NCBI GenBank assembly: GCA_002763085.1
Contig: PFCY01000081.1
Location: forward strand, 1 to 5,063
Length of the DNA stretch: 5,063 nt
From: Candidatus Pacearchaeota archaeon CG10_big_fil_rev_8_21_14_0_10_32_14
GTDB taxonomy: Archaea > Nanobdellota > Nanobdellia > Pacearchaeales > GW2011-AR1
Reading direction: 5' to 3'
Shown piece by piece: positions 1 through 5,063 of the stretch. Under the pieces are notes generated by a model that saw nothing but the letters and a program-made list of their open reading frames with translations, was not told the origin of the DNA and did no database searches. Made by a program: the position numbers and the translations under genes. The first letter of the stretch is position 1; each line of letters starts with the position of its first letter.

Positions 1-221
1 TTTAAGGCTATATATTCACTTCTTCCCGTTGACGAAGAATCTGATTGTGAATATCCTGTTGGACAAATGAAAAATTTTCCCACGCCACATTGATCAGTTG
101 CCGAGAATGAAATTTTATTCGATGAATCTTTATTCATGACAACATTATTATAAGAAACTCCCAAAACAATCAATAAAACAATTACCCATCCAGCAACTAA
201 ATAGCTGTTCCTCTTTTCCAT
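1..221 (-). CDS. Membrane-anchored or secreted protein, paralogue of the upstream LamG protein (C-terminal part outside window)
   Basis: The reading frame opens at ATG 221-219 and stays open for 73 codons to the window edge, so only the N-terminus is visible. Residues 1-6 are short and charged, and residues 7-28 form a hydrophobic segment (YLVAGWVIVLLIVLGVSY), read as a signal peptide or signal anchor. A Cys-containing module follows: C45, C53, then a GY and a Ser-rich stretch ending in TGRSEYIAL. The same pattern, C-x2-G-x2-F-x-CP-x-GY ... S-T-G-R-S-E-[YF]-I-A, occurs at residues 39-67 of the 844-residue protein encoded just upstream. The two are therefore tandem paralogues or at least share an export module. 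I do not recognise this module as a named family. The start is supported by a TATA box whose 5' end is 29 bases upstream. The rest of the protein cannot be judged; LamG-type or Cys-rich domains would be expected by analogy. Confidence 0.8.
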   Translation of the reverse strand, partial: MEKRNSYLVAGWVIVLLIVLGVSYNNVVMNKDSSNKISFSATDQCGVGKFFICPTGYSQSDSSSTGRSEYIAL

Positions 222-240
222 TTTATATTCAGAGTTTATA

Positions 241-250
241 TATTTATAAA
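241..250 (-). promoter_or_regulatory. Archaeal TATA box for the partial surface-protein gene
   Basis: On the minus strand this reads TTTATAAATA, close to the archaeal TATA consensus. Its centre is about 25 bases upstream of the ATG at 221, so transcription should start at or very near the start codon and give a leaderless mRNA. No Shine-Dalgarno motif is visible before the ATG. The mobile element begins only 16 bases upstream of this box (from the box's distal end at 250 to 266). Confidence 0.65.
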
Positions 251-256
251 ACTTTA

Positions 257-265
257 TACTTATTT
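257..265. repeat. Left 9-bp target-site duplication of the MITE-like element
   Basis: TACTTATTT directly precedes the left end of the element and is repeated exactly at 454-462, directly after its right end. A perfect 9-bp direct repeat placed exactly outside matching terminal inverted repeats is the expected footprint of a DDE-type transposition. The sequence is AT-rich, so a chance match is possible, but the exact placement argues against it. Confidence 0.78.
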
Positions 266-283
266 GGCTTCATCCCACATTAC
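266..283 (+). repeat. Left terminal inverted repeat of the MITE-like element
   Basis: GGCTTCATCCCACATTAC pairs with the right end 436-453, with mismatches at only four of the 18 positions, one of them a G-T pair when folded. The CATCCCA heart is perfect in both ends. The same sequence marks the left end of the second copy near 4959, where the first two bases are GA rather than GG. Confidence 0.75.
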
Positions 284-304
284 AAAAATTAGTTTAATTA
301 AATA

Positions 305-318
305 AGAGATTTTGTTTG
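305..318 (+). repeat. Inner inverted repeat, left arm
   Basis: AGAGATTTTGTTTG is the exact reverse complement of 413-426. The two arms are separated from the outer terminal repeats by AT-rich spacers of unequal length (21 bases on the left, 9 on the right). The left arm is unchanged in the second copy (4994-5007). Confidence 0.85.
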
Positions 319-336
319 GTATTAGGGCGAGAGTTT

Positions 337-371
337 ACATTTTGGCAAAGTTTCTAATCAATTAAAAATGT
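337..371. repeat. Internal hairpin of the element
   Basis: ACATTTT (337-343) pairs with AAAATGT (365-371). In this copy the stem can be prolonged outward through U-A, two G-U pairs and G333-C375. In the second copy (5026-5060) the 7-bp stem is kept and gains one G-C pair because an A in the loop is replaced by C. Most differences between the copies fall in this loop. Confidence 0.6.
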
Positions 372-375
372 AGGC

Positions 376-391
376 TTGAGTTGGGACTCAA
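376..391. repeat. Internal hairpin with TGGG loop
   Basis: TTGAGT (376-381) and ACTCAA (386-391) form a perfect 6-bp stem closed by a four-base loop TGGG. It sits inside the complete element, next to the G-rich stretch TTCGGGTGGG. The matching part of the second copy lies beyond the window. Confidence 0.6.
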
Positions 392-412
392 TTCGGGTGG
401 GCTAGTAAATAA

Positions 413-426
413 CAAACAAAATCTCT
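413..426 (-). repeat. Inner inverted repeat, right arm
   Basis: CAAACAAAATCTCT on the plus strand is the perfect partner of 305-318. Together they close the internal hairpin-bearing core of the element. Confidence 0.85.
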
Positions 427-427
427 C

Positions 428-435
428 AAAAAAAA
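428..435 (-). terminator. Probable U-rich transcription terminator of the LamG protein gene
   Basis: On the minus strand this is a run of eight T, beginning 22 bases after the TAA stop codon (457-459). Archaeal RNA polymerase commonly terminates on such T-runs without a hairpin. The run lies inside the right arm of the mobile element, so the insertion probably supplied or moved the terminator of this gene. The matching spacer of the left arm lacks a run of this length on its own inward strand. Confidence 0.45.
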
Positions 436-453
436 TTAATTTGGGATGGAACC
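436..453 (-). repeat. Right terminal inverted repeat of the MITE-like element
   Basis: Read on the minus strand from 453 inwards it gives GGTTCCATCCCAAATTAA, the partner of the left end at 266-283. Confidence 0.75.
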
Positions 454-462
454 TACTTATTT
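454..462. repeat. Right 9-bp target-site duplication, overlapping a stop codon
   Basis: TACTTATTT repeats 257-265 exactly. Read on the minus strand it is AAA TAA GTA: the last Lys codon and the TAA stop of the LamG protein gene, plus three bases. The insertion therefore left the coding sequence whole. Confidence 0.78.
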
Positions 463-2991
463 TCTCAAATTCACCTTAGCATCATTTGGCGGACTTGGGA
501 TATCAGAATTAACTTGTCCTCGTGATGGAGAAATATTTATTCTTTTGGGGGTATTAGTTATTGAGTTTACGCCAGTAGGTCCTCCAGAAATGATTCTTTG
601 TGAATATCTTTCCCTCTCACTTCCATTTCTAGGAGGAGATTTTTTTATTGTTGAAAGACTTACTCCGCTATGTTTATCATCTTTCTTTCTGTTCATCTTT
701 TTAATCATCAAAACAATTAATATCAGGACTAATAAAATAATGATGCCAATGACTAATACATAAATCCACATATTGTTTTTCTTGTCCTTTTCTCTAAGAC
801 AAGTGCTTGAACAACCATCTCCATTTACAATATTTCCGTCATCACATTGCTCGTCATCATCTAAAGTATCATCACCACAAACAGAATCAATATGGGGTTC
901 TTCTTCACAATCTATGGCGCAACTTGTCGGAGTCTCTCCAGTTTCACAGATATCATTTCCACATACATTCTCTGTTGGACAAGTTTTTGTTGTCTCAGGT
1001 TTATTAGTATCAACGCCACAATTATTTGTATCAGTAACTGTTCTAATTCCACATTCAATTCCCGAAACATTTCTACTCCAATTTCCAGGTTGCCAATTTG
1101 GACCATTCAAGCAATCCTCATCAATTCCTATAGGAGTCCACTCAACACAATAAATCCTCATATCAGTATTACATTGCTTATTTTCATTTTCAATAACTGT
1201 CTCAGACGCCTCATCACTTTCTCCAGTAGATGCGGTCCTTGTCGAATTCCCGCTTTCCCAATTATTACAATTATCATCCTTATTTCCCTGTGAAGTTAAT
1301 CCAGTAGCAACAATATACTCTGTGGATATAATTGGATGAAATAAAGAAAAATCAAACCAATTATCATTTTTAGTTTTTCCGATCAATTCTCCGTTAACAT
1401 TATAATAGGAAGTATTTTTCGCAAGAACCCAATCAGTTCCACTCTTCTTTCTGGAGTCAGTCCCGATTAAAGCTTTGAAAGTAACTCCGCTTTTTGGTTT
1501 TGCAGTATCATTATTGCAAATTGCGTCTGCTCTAGCGATTCCACTCCCTCCAGAAATTGTGAGGGGACGACTACCTGAAGAATCAACAGAAAAATTTCCA
1601 ATCCAAGAACTATTTGTTACAAAAATAATTTTCTTATTTGTTAAATTAATGACTGGTGTTGTCACAACACAGGTATCACCACAAGAAGCAATTATTTCTT
1701 GCGAGGTTAAGGTCTTATTATATATTTTAACTTCATCCATGACTCCCGTATAATTATAATTATAAGTTTTACCTAAAAATAAAATAGCAGAATTTCCAGT
1801 AATTCCTCCGTATCCATTTCCATTCCCCTGAGATGCAGCTTTTCCATTGACATAAAGTCTGGCAATATCAGAAGTGGAATTATAGACTGCCGATAAGAAA
1901 ATCCAATCTCCAGAATTGAAAGAATAATTATCATAATTCCAATATGCATCATTATTTGAGTTCATAGATAAGGCGGTAAAGTTAAGAGGATTTTGATAAA
2001 CTGAAAGAAACTTGCTTCCATCTTGATTTACTAGATTCAATATTCCCGGCGGATTGTCATTCCAAATTCCCTTTGAATTAAAACTAGGCTTAAGCCACAT
2101 TGTTATAGAAAAACTTTTTCCAAGAAGATTATCAAACTGATTTACTCGAATAAATGCGCTTCCATTGAAGTATGCTGCTCTCCCGGACTTTCCATTTGAA
2201 TAAGAAATTTGAGTGGGAGTTCCATCTTTGTTCCATCTACTCACATCGGAAACATTATCTTCATTAAAATTATAATATCCAATCAACTCTCCAATCACAG
2301 GCTGAGGCGGAGGTCCAGAGCAAGTTCCAAGTTTCCATTCTCCGTTGGGTTGATCAACATACCAGCTTCCTTTTTCATAACATGCGAGTACATCAACAGC
2401 ATCAAACCCATCATTAATCATATTCCAATCATTTGTTGTTCCCTCTTCCCACCATTGATTGTTATAACAAAGAATGTGTTTCTCAATATAACCACTCGTT
2501 CCACTTATAACCCACATTCTTTCATTATTATTTGCTCTATAAATTAAATTTCCTTCAGCATCTCTAACCTCACAATTATATATAGTTGAAACAGAACAAG
2601 TCCCTTCTACGATCTGATTGTAATCCCCTTCACTTCCATCCTGAATGACTGCATAATTCTGGCAAGTAGAACTTGATTTATAAGAATAAAATGAAGGAGA
2701 ATAAACATTTGAGGATTTACATACTTGTCTATTATCAGATCTATAAGGTAAAATTCCAAGAGGAACAATTTCTCCACTAGCTGGACAATTTATCGCAATA
2801 AATTCACTCCTCCCAGTTGTAGAAGATTGTGCAACTACATATCCACTAGGACAACTAAAAGTCTCTCCCGCTTGACAGGGAGGCGACAAATTTACATTTT
2901 GATTCCCTACCGAATAAAAACTTAGAGACAAAAACATCAATGCTAAAATCATCGATACTACCACAAAATATTTATCCTCTTTTTCAAACAT
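457..2991 (-). CDS. Modular cell-surface protein: LamG, DUF1554-like, TSP1-like and Cys-rich repeats, C-terminal membrane anchor
   Basis: This 844-residue protein probably acts outside the cell in adhesion or sugar binding. Layout in residues: hydrophobic signal or anchor, 8-27; Cys-rich N-terminal module, 39-225, with a first part (C39, C47, TGRSEFIA) shared with the downstream gene; LamG/concanavalin-like jelly roll, about 234-436 (start IGELIGYYNFNED, end GVMDEVKIYNKTLTSQEI); DUF1554-like domain, about 454-618 (KIIFVTNSSWIGN, RADAIC, FKALIG, end RIYCVEW); TSP1-like WQPGNWSRNVSGIECGIRT, 633-671; CGNDICETGETPTSC, 677-695; Myxococcus-type Cys-rich repeat CGDDTLDDDEQCDDGN..GDGCSSTC, 705-731; transmembrane helix, 742-764; and a basic, Ser/Pro-rich tail of 80 residues. 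There are about 15 N-x-[ST] sequons outside the membrane. ATG 2991 is supported by a TATA box with its 5' end 29 bases upstream. Domain names come from motif recognition, not a profile search. The TAA stop falls within a transposon target duplication. Confidence 0.9.
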   Translation of the reverse strand: MFEKEDKYFVVVSMILALMFLSLSFYSVGNQNVNLSPPCQAGETFSCPSGYVVAQSSTTGRSEFIAINCPASGEIVPLGILPYRSDNRQVCKSSNVYSPSFYSYKSSSTCQNYAVIQDGSEGDYNQIVEGTCSVSTIYNCEVRDAEGNLIYRANNNERMWVISGTSGYIEKHILCYNNQWWEEGTTNDWNMINDGFDAVDVLACYEKGSWYVDQPNGEWKLGTCSGPPPQPVIGELIGYYNFNEDNVSDVSRWNKDGTPTQISYSNGKSGRAAYFNGSAFIRVNQFDNLLGKSFSITMWLKPSFNSKGIWNDNPPGILNLVNQDGSKFLSVYQNPLNFTALSMNSNNDAYWNYDNYSFNSGDWIFLSAVYNSTSDIARLYVNGKAASQGNGNGYGGITGNSAILFLGKTYNYNYTGVMDEVKIYNKTLTSQEIIASCGDTCVVTTPVINLTNKKIIFVTNSSWIGNFSVDSSGSRPLTISGGSGIARADAICNNDTAKPKSGVTFKALIGTDSRKKSGTDWVLAKNTSYYNVNGELIGKTKNDNWFDFSLFHPIISTEYIVATGLTSQGNKDDNCNNWESGNSTRTASTGESDEASETVIENENKQCNTDMRIYCVEWTPIGIDEDCLNGPNWQPGNWSRNVSGIECGIRTVTDTNNCGVDTNKPETTKTCPTENVCGNDICETGETPTSCAIDCEEEPHIDSVCGDDTLDDDEQCDDGNIVNGDGCSSTCLREKDKKNNMWIYVLVIGIIILLVLILIVLMIKKMNRKKDDKHSGVSLSTIKKSPPRNGSERERYSQRIISGGPTGVNSITNTPKRINISPSRGQVNSDIPSPPNDAKVNLRK

Positions 2992-3010
2992 AATTTATTA
3001 ACGAATAGCT

Positions 3011-3020
3011 TATTTAAAAA
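3011..3020 (-). promoter_or_regulatory. Archaeal TATA box for the LamG protein gene
   Basis: TTTTTAAATA on the minus strand, with its 5' end exactly 29 bases from the ATG at 2991, the same distance as for the paralogue's box. This predicts a leaderless transcript. The box lies within the 73-base gap after the acetyltransferase gene, so the gene need not depend on read-through. Confidence 0.6.
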
Positions 3021-3064
3021 GTTAATTAAAATTTATAATTATGAGTGGGTTGATTTTTACGGTT

Positions 3065-3598
3065 TCATCTCACTTTCATCTTTGATAAATAATACGTATT
3101 TCCCGTTCCCGCATAATCTTCTACAGAGGTTATAATCTCAACGGGATTTTTCAAAAAAGTTTCGTTTGGTTTATTCATTAAGTGCATATAAAAATCCTGA
3201 GACCCCTGAGCTCTCGCCTCTTGGTTCATCCTCTCCATAAGTCCTCGAGCGACACCCTTACCTTGAAAAGCTTGAGTTACTTCTATCACCCATAAAAGAA
3301 AGGCATCATCGGGAACAATTTCAATTTTATCTGTTGTCATACCTTTTTCGTCTTTAAAAAGATCTTTAGCCCGCATTCCACTTAGTCCCATAGAATATCC
3401 TAAGATATTATTTTCTTGCTCTGCAACAACTCTTTTCATACCTCGATGAACAAACACTTCTCTAAAATCTTCTTTAGAATCCCATCTATCTTTAGCATCA
3501 TAAAGTCCGTCTTCTAAATTGAGTATTCTATCTGCATATACATCAAACTGATTTGCCGTTAAAGTCCTGTAGTTGATTTTATCCATTATACTCCCCAT
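3065..3598 (-). CDS. GNAT-family N-acetyltransferase
   Basis: A protein of 177 residues, typical for a stand-alone GNAT enzyme, which moves an acetyl group from acetyl-CoA to an amine on a small molecule or protein. The acetyl-CoA pyrophosphate-binding motif A is clear: strand beta-4 FLLWVIEVTQAF (100-111), then Q112-G-K-G-V-A117 (the QxxGx[GA] signature) and the helix RGLMERMNQEARAQG. A preceding strand, RVVAEQENNILGYSMGL (56-72), fits beta-2/beta-3 of the fold. There is no signal or membrane segment, so it should be cytosolic. The substrate cannot be read from the sequence. The start is uncertain: ATG 3598 (MGSIMDK) lies 36 bases from a TATA box, while ATG 3586 (MDK) is preceded by GGGGAG, a weak Shine-Dalgarno-like string four bases away. 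The gene has its own promoter, 97 bases after the peptidase gene, and ends in TGA at 3067-3065. Confidence 0.88.
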   Translation of the reverse strand: MGSIMDKINYRTLTANQFDVYADRILNLEDGLYDAKDRWDSKEDFREVFVHRGMKRVVAEQENNILGYSMGLSGMRAKDLFKDEKGMTTDKIEIVPDDAFLLWVIEVTQAFQGKGVARGLMERMNQEARAQGSQDFYMHLMNKPNETFLKNPVEIITSVEDYAGTGNTYYLSKMKVR

Positions 3599-3625
3599 TT
3601 TTATAAAATAATAAACGCTAAGAAC

Positions 3626-3634
3626 TATTTAAAT
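3626..3634 (-). promoter_or_regulatory. Archaeal TATA box for the acetyltransferase gene
   Basis: ATTTAAATA on the minus strand, preceded by the purine-rich AAAAG, which would suit a BRE. With a start site about 26 bases downstream, the mRNA would begin near 3604, leaving a leader of a few bases before ATG 3598 or about 18 before ATG 3586. Confidence 0.55.
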
Positions 3635-3695
3635 CTTTTGCTTTGTTATTACTATGAAGTTACACTGTAATCTGAAGTTTATTGAAAACACGAAT

Positions 3696-4913
3696 TCACT
3701 CTGGAACAAGTGCAAACACGCTATGGGATTTAATCACATCACTCGCAAGTTTTTTTACATCAGAAATTTTAACATTTTTTAGATGTTTTTCGTATTCATA
3801 AAATGAATCTATATCGTTGTCAATTTCATGAGACATTAAACTGACCATCTGCATCTGTGAATCTTCCATTGAAATTTTATAATTTCCAACTAACTGATTG
3901 ACAGCTTCAGTCAATTCTTTTTCTGATAAATTTTTTGAAACATCCTCGAATTCTTTAATTATCAACCCTTTAACTTTATCAAGATTATCTTTTGTCGTTC
4001 CCACATATATGATATTATAAGCATACTTTTCTGAAATATTGCAATCACCCTTCACTGCATAAGCCAAATTTCTTTTTTCTCTTATCTCAGCAAATAACCT
4101 CGAAGACATTCCTCCAGCCATTATCGCATTAAGGATATGTGCCACATAACTTTTTTCATCCTTGCAAAGAGGGACATGATGACCAAAAACCAGATTTACT
4201 TGATCTATCCCTTTTCTTTTCTCTAACTTTATTTCATTCTTTAATTTAACATCATATTGTGGAACTTTTCCTTTTTTCTTTACATTTCCAAAAGTTATTT
4301 CAGCGAATTTTATGAGTTTATTGAAATCGCAATCACCGACGACGACAAGCATCATATTATTTGGGGTGTAAATCTCTTCAAACTTTTTCTTCATGATCTC
4401 TCTATCAATTTTACCCATAGATTCAATAGTTCCAATTAAATTTTGTCCTAAAGGCTCTTCATATAAAAAAGACTGTATTTCATCAAAAACATAAATTCGA
4501 GGCGTATCTTTCCTCATTTTCATCTCTTCAAAAATTACCTGCCTCTCTTTTTCAAGTTCTTCTTTTTCGAACAGAGGATTTTTTGTCATATCGCTTAAGA
4601 CATCAAGTGCTAAATCAATATGTTCGCTCGGCATTTTACACCAGTACGCGGTAACATTTTCAGACGTAAAACCATTAAGTTCTCCCCCATTCTTTTCTAT
4701 CTCATCTGCAATCTTCTTCGCATTTCTGCTCGGAGTTCCTTTGTATAGCATATGTTCAATAAAATGAGAAATCCCCTTTTCGCTTTTTTGTTCATTCATC
4801 CCCCCATTTCTTACGGCGATGGCGACACTAACAATAGGCAAATCTCGTTTTTCGTGGATTACAACAAAACCATTCTTCAAAACTTTTCGCTTAAAATTTT
4901 TTTTCAGATTCAT
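3696..4913 (-). CDS. M16B-type zinc metallopeptidase (processing-peptidase/YmxG-like)
   Basis: A 405-residue protein, the usual length of single-chain M16B peptidases, which act as dimers that enclose unfolded peptides. The inverted zinc motif HxxEH is intact: H50-F-I-E53-H54, with E53 as catalytic base. The third zinc ligand is E130 in VIFEEM, 76 residues after H54 as expected. The block GELNGFTSENVTAYW (77-91) is also typical. The C-terminal half carries GGMSSRLFAEIREKRNLAYAV (267-287), which supplies the Arg...Tyr pair (R278, Y285) found in active M16 enzymes, so one chain holds both halves of the site and is predicted active. No signal peptide is seen, so the site of action is the cytosol. 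Natural substrates are unknown; peptide clearance or maturation of a small peptide are possible. ATG 4913 is supported by a TATA box 31 bases upstream and an in-frame stop just before it. The stop is TGA. Confidence 0.93.
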   Translation of the reverse strand: MNLKKNFKRKVLKNGFVVIHEKRDLPIVSVAIAVRNGGMNEQKSEKGISHFIEHMLYKGTPSRNAKKIADEIEKNGGELNGFTSENVTAYWCKMPSEHIDLALDVLSDMTKNPLFEKEELEKERQVIFEEMKMRKDTPRIYVFDEIQSFLYEEPLGQNLIGTIESMGKIDREIMKKKFEEIYTPNNMMLVVVGDCDFNKLIKFAEITFGNVKKKGKVPQYDVKLKNEIKLEKRKGIDQVNLVFGHHVPLCKDEKSYVAHILNAIMAGGMSSRLFAEIREKRNLAYAVKGDCNISEKYAYNIIYVGTTKDNLDKVKGLIIKEFEDVSKNLSEKELTEAVNQLVGNYKISMEDSQMQMVSLMSHEIDNDIDSFYEYEKHLKNVKISDVKKLASDVIKSHSVFALVPE

Positions 4914-4935
4914 GAATTAGAAATTGCTCATAAGG

Positions 4936-4944
4936 TTTTTATAG
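4936..4944 (-). promoter_or_regulatory. Archaeal TATA box for the M16 peptidase gene
   Basis: CTATAAAAA on the minus strand, centred about 27 bases upstream of the ATG at 4913, so the transcript is probably leaderless. The second copy of the mobile element starts about 15 bases upstream of this box. Confidence 0.55.
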
Positions 4945-4958
4945 ATTTGGGTTAAAGT

Positions 4959-5063
4959 GACTTCATCCCATATTACAAAAATTTATTTATAATAGAGATT
5001 TTGTTTGGTATTAGGGCGAGAGTTTACATTTTGTCAAATTATCTAATCAATTCAAAATGTTGG
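4959..5063. mobile_element. Second copy of the MITE-like element, cut by the window edge
   Basis: It aligns with the left 109 bases of the complete copy (266-374) in the same orientation. The left terminal repeat CTTCATCCCATATTAC differs by one base, the AT-rich spacer differs in length and sequence, and the 40 bases 4994-5033 are identical to 305-344. The hairpin ACATTTTG/CAAAATGT is kept and is one pair longer. The first two bases are GA where the other copy has GG. The right half lies outside the window. If its target duplication is also 9 bp, GGTTAAAGT (4950-4958) should recur just after its right end. Confidence 0.75.

Larger units (their letters stand above)
266..453. mobile_element. 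MITE-like non-coding element, complete copy, 188 bp
   Basis: The element starts GGCTTCATCCCACATTAC. Read from its right end on the minus strand it starts GGTTCCATCCCAAATTAA, which gives 14 matches in 18 positions. Inside lies a perfect 14-bp inverted repeat, AGAGATTTTGTTTG (305-318) against 413-426, followed by a 6-bp stem TATTAG/CTAGTA (320-325 with 402-407, one G-T). It is bounded by a 9-bp direct repeat. No reading frame of useful size is present, so it must depend on a transposase encoded elsewhere. A second copy starts near 4959; over the region visible in both, a 40-base block (305-344 against 4994-5033) is identical. It is inserted at the stop codon of the LamG protein gene and just upstream of the next gene's promoter. 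The size and 9-bp duplication would fit several IS families, and I cannot name the parent. An alternative reading is a duplicated structured RNA gene, but the flanking duplication favours a transposed element. Confidence 0.78.

Noticed and set aside
305..426. tRNA, RNase P RNA or a known riboswitch
   Set aside because: There is no acceptor/T-loop pattern and no recognised conserved core, and the fold is bounded by transposon-like ends.
264..455. Integron attC recombination site
   Set aside because: The palindromic shape is similar, but there is no GTTRRRY / RYYYAAC core pair at the ends, and the 9-bp flanking duplication points to a DDE-type transposition instead.
446..763. 105-codon plus-strand open frame
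   Set aside because: It lies antisense inside the surface-protein gene, begins inside the mobile element, and has no promoter or recognisable domain.
773..1293. Several plus-strand open frames opposite the Cys-rich and DUF1554-like parts
   Set aside because: They overlap one another in different frames and are explained as the complement of a confident long gene with clear domains.
3586..3598. Bacterial-style Shine-Dalgarno site before the second ATG of the acetyltransferase
   Set aside because: GGGGAG is only four bases from ATG 3586, and the other genes show no such site, so it may be chance; it is noted only as a start ambiguity.
268..5063. CRISPR array
   Set aside because: There are only two copies, 4.7 kb apart, each over 100 bases long, with ordinary genes between them.
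266..5063. Composite transposon with the two element copies as ends
   Set aside because: The copy at 266-453 has its own target duplication and so inserted alone; the genes between look like ordinary chromosomal genes and include no transposase.

Overview
The window looks like a piece of an AT-rich archaeal genome, most likely an uncultivated lineage of the DPANN type. That placement is an inference. It rests on archaeal TATA boxes sitting about 29-31 bases upstream of three of the four start codons (leaderless spacing), on no clear Shine-Dalgarno sites, and on a large surface protein whose domain mix (LamG, DUF1554-like, TSP1-like, CGNxxCE and Myxococcus-type Cys-rich motifs) is common in such genomes. 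No rRNA, tRNA or other strict taxonomic marker is present.

All genes lie on the minus strand, so they read from right to left. In transcription order they are: a single-domain M16B zinc peptidase (4913-3696); a GNAT-fold N-acetyltransferase (3598-3065); an 844-residue modular surface protein with membrane segments at both ends (2991-457); and the first 73 codons of a second secreted or anchored protein (221 to the window edge). The last two share the same Cys-containing N-terminal module, so they are tandem paralogues. Each gene has its own TATA-like box, which suggests four separate transcription units rather than one operon.

The most notable item is a small non-coding mobile element of 188 bp (266-453) between the surface protein and its paralogue. 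It has terminal inverted repeats starting GGYTYCATCCCA, a second perfect 14-bp inverted repeat inside them (305-318 / 413-426), further internal stems, and a perfect 9-bp flanking duplication TACTTATTT (257-265 and 454-462). This is the signature of a MITE-like transposition. The right-hand duplicate contains the stop codon of the surface-protein gene, so insertion happened exactly at the gene end without damaging it.

A second copy starts at about 4959 and runs off the right edge. It lies in the same orientation and almost the same distance upstream of the M16 gene (48 bases from its start codon) as the first copy lies upstream of the paralogue (47 bases). This points either to insertion targeted just upstream of archaeal promoters or to a regulatory role for the element.

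The genes show no obvious shared pathway. The two surface proteins plausibly act together in attachment or the cell envelope. The peptidase and the acetyltransferase look like cytosolic housekeeping or modification enzymes.
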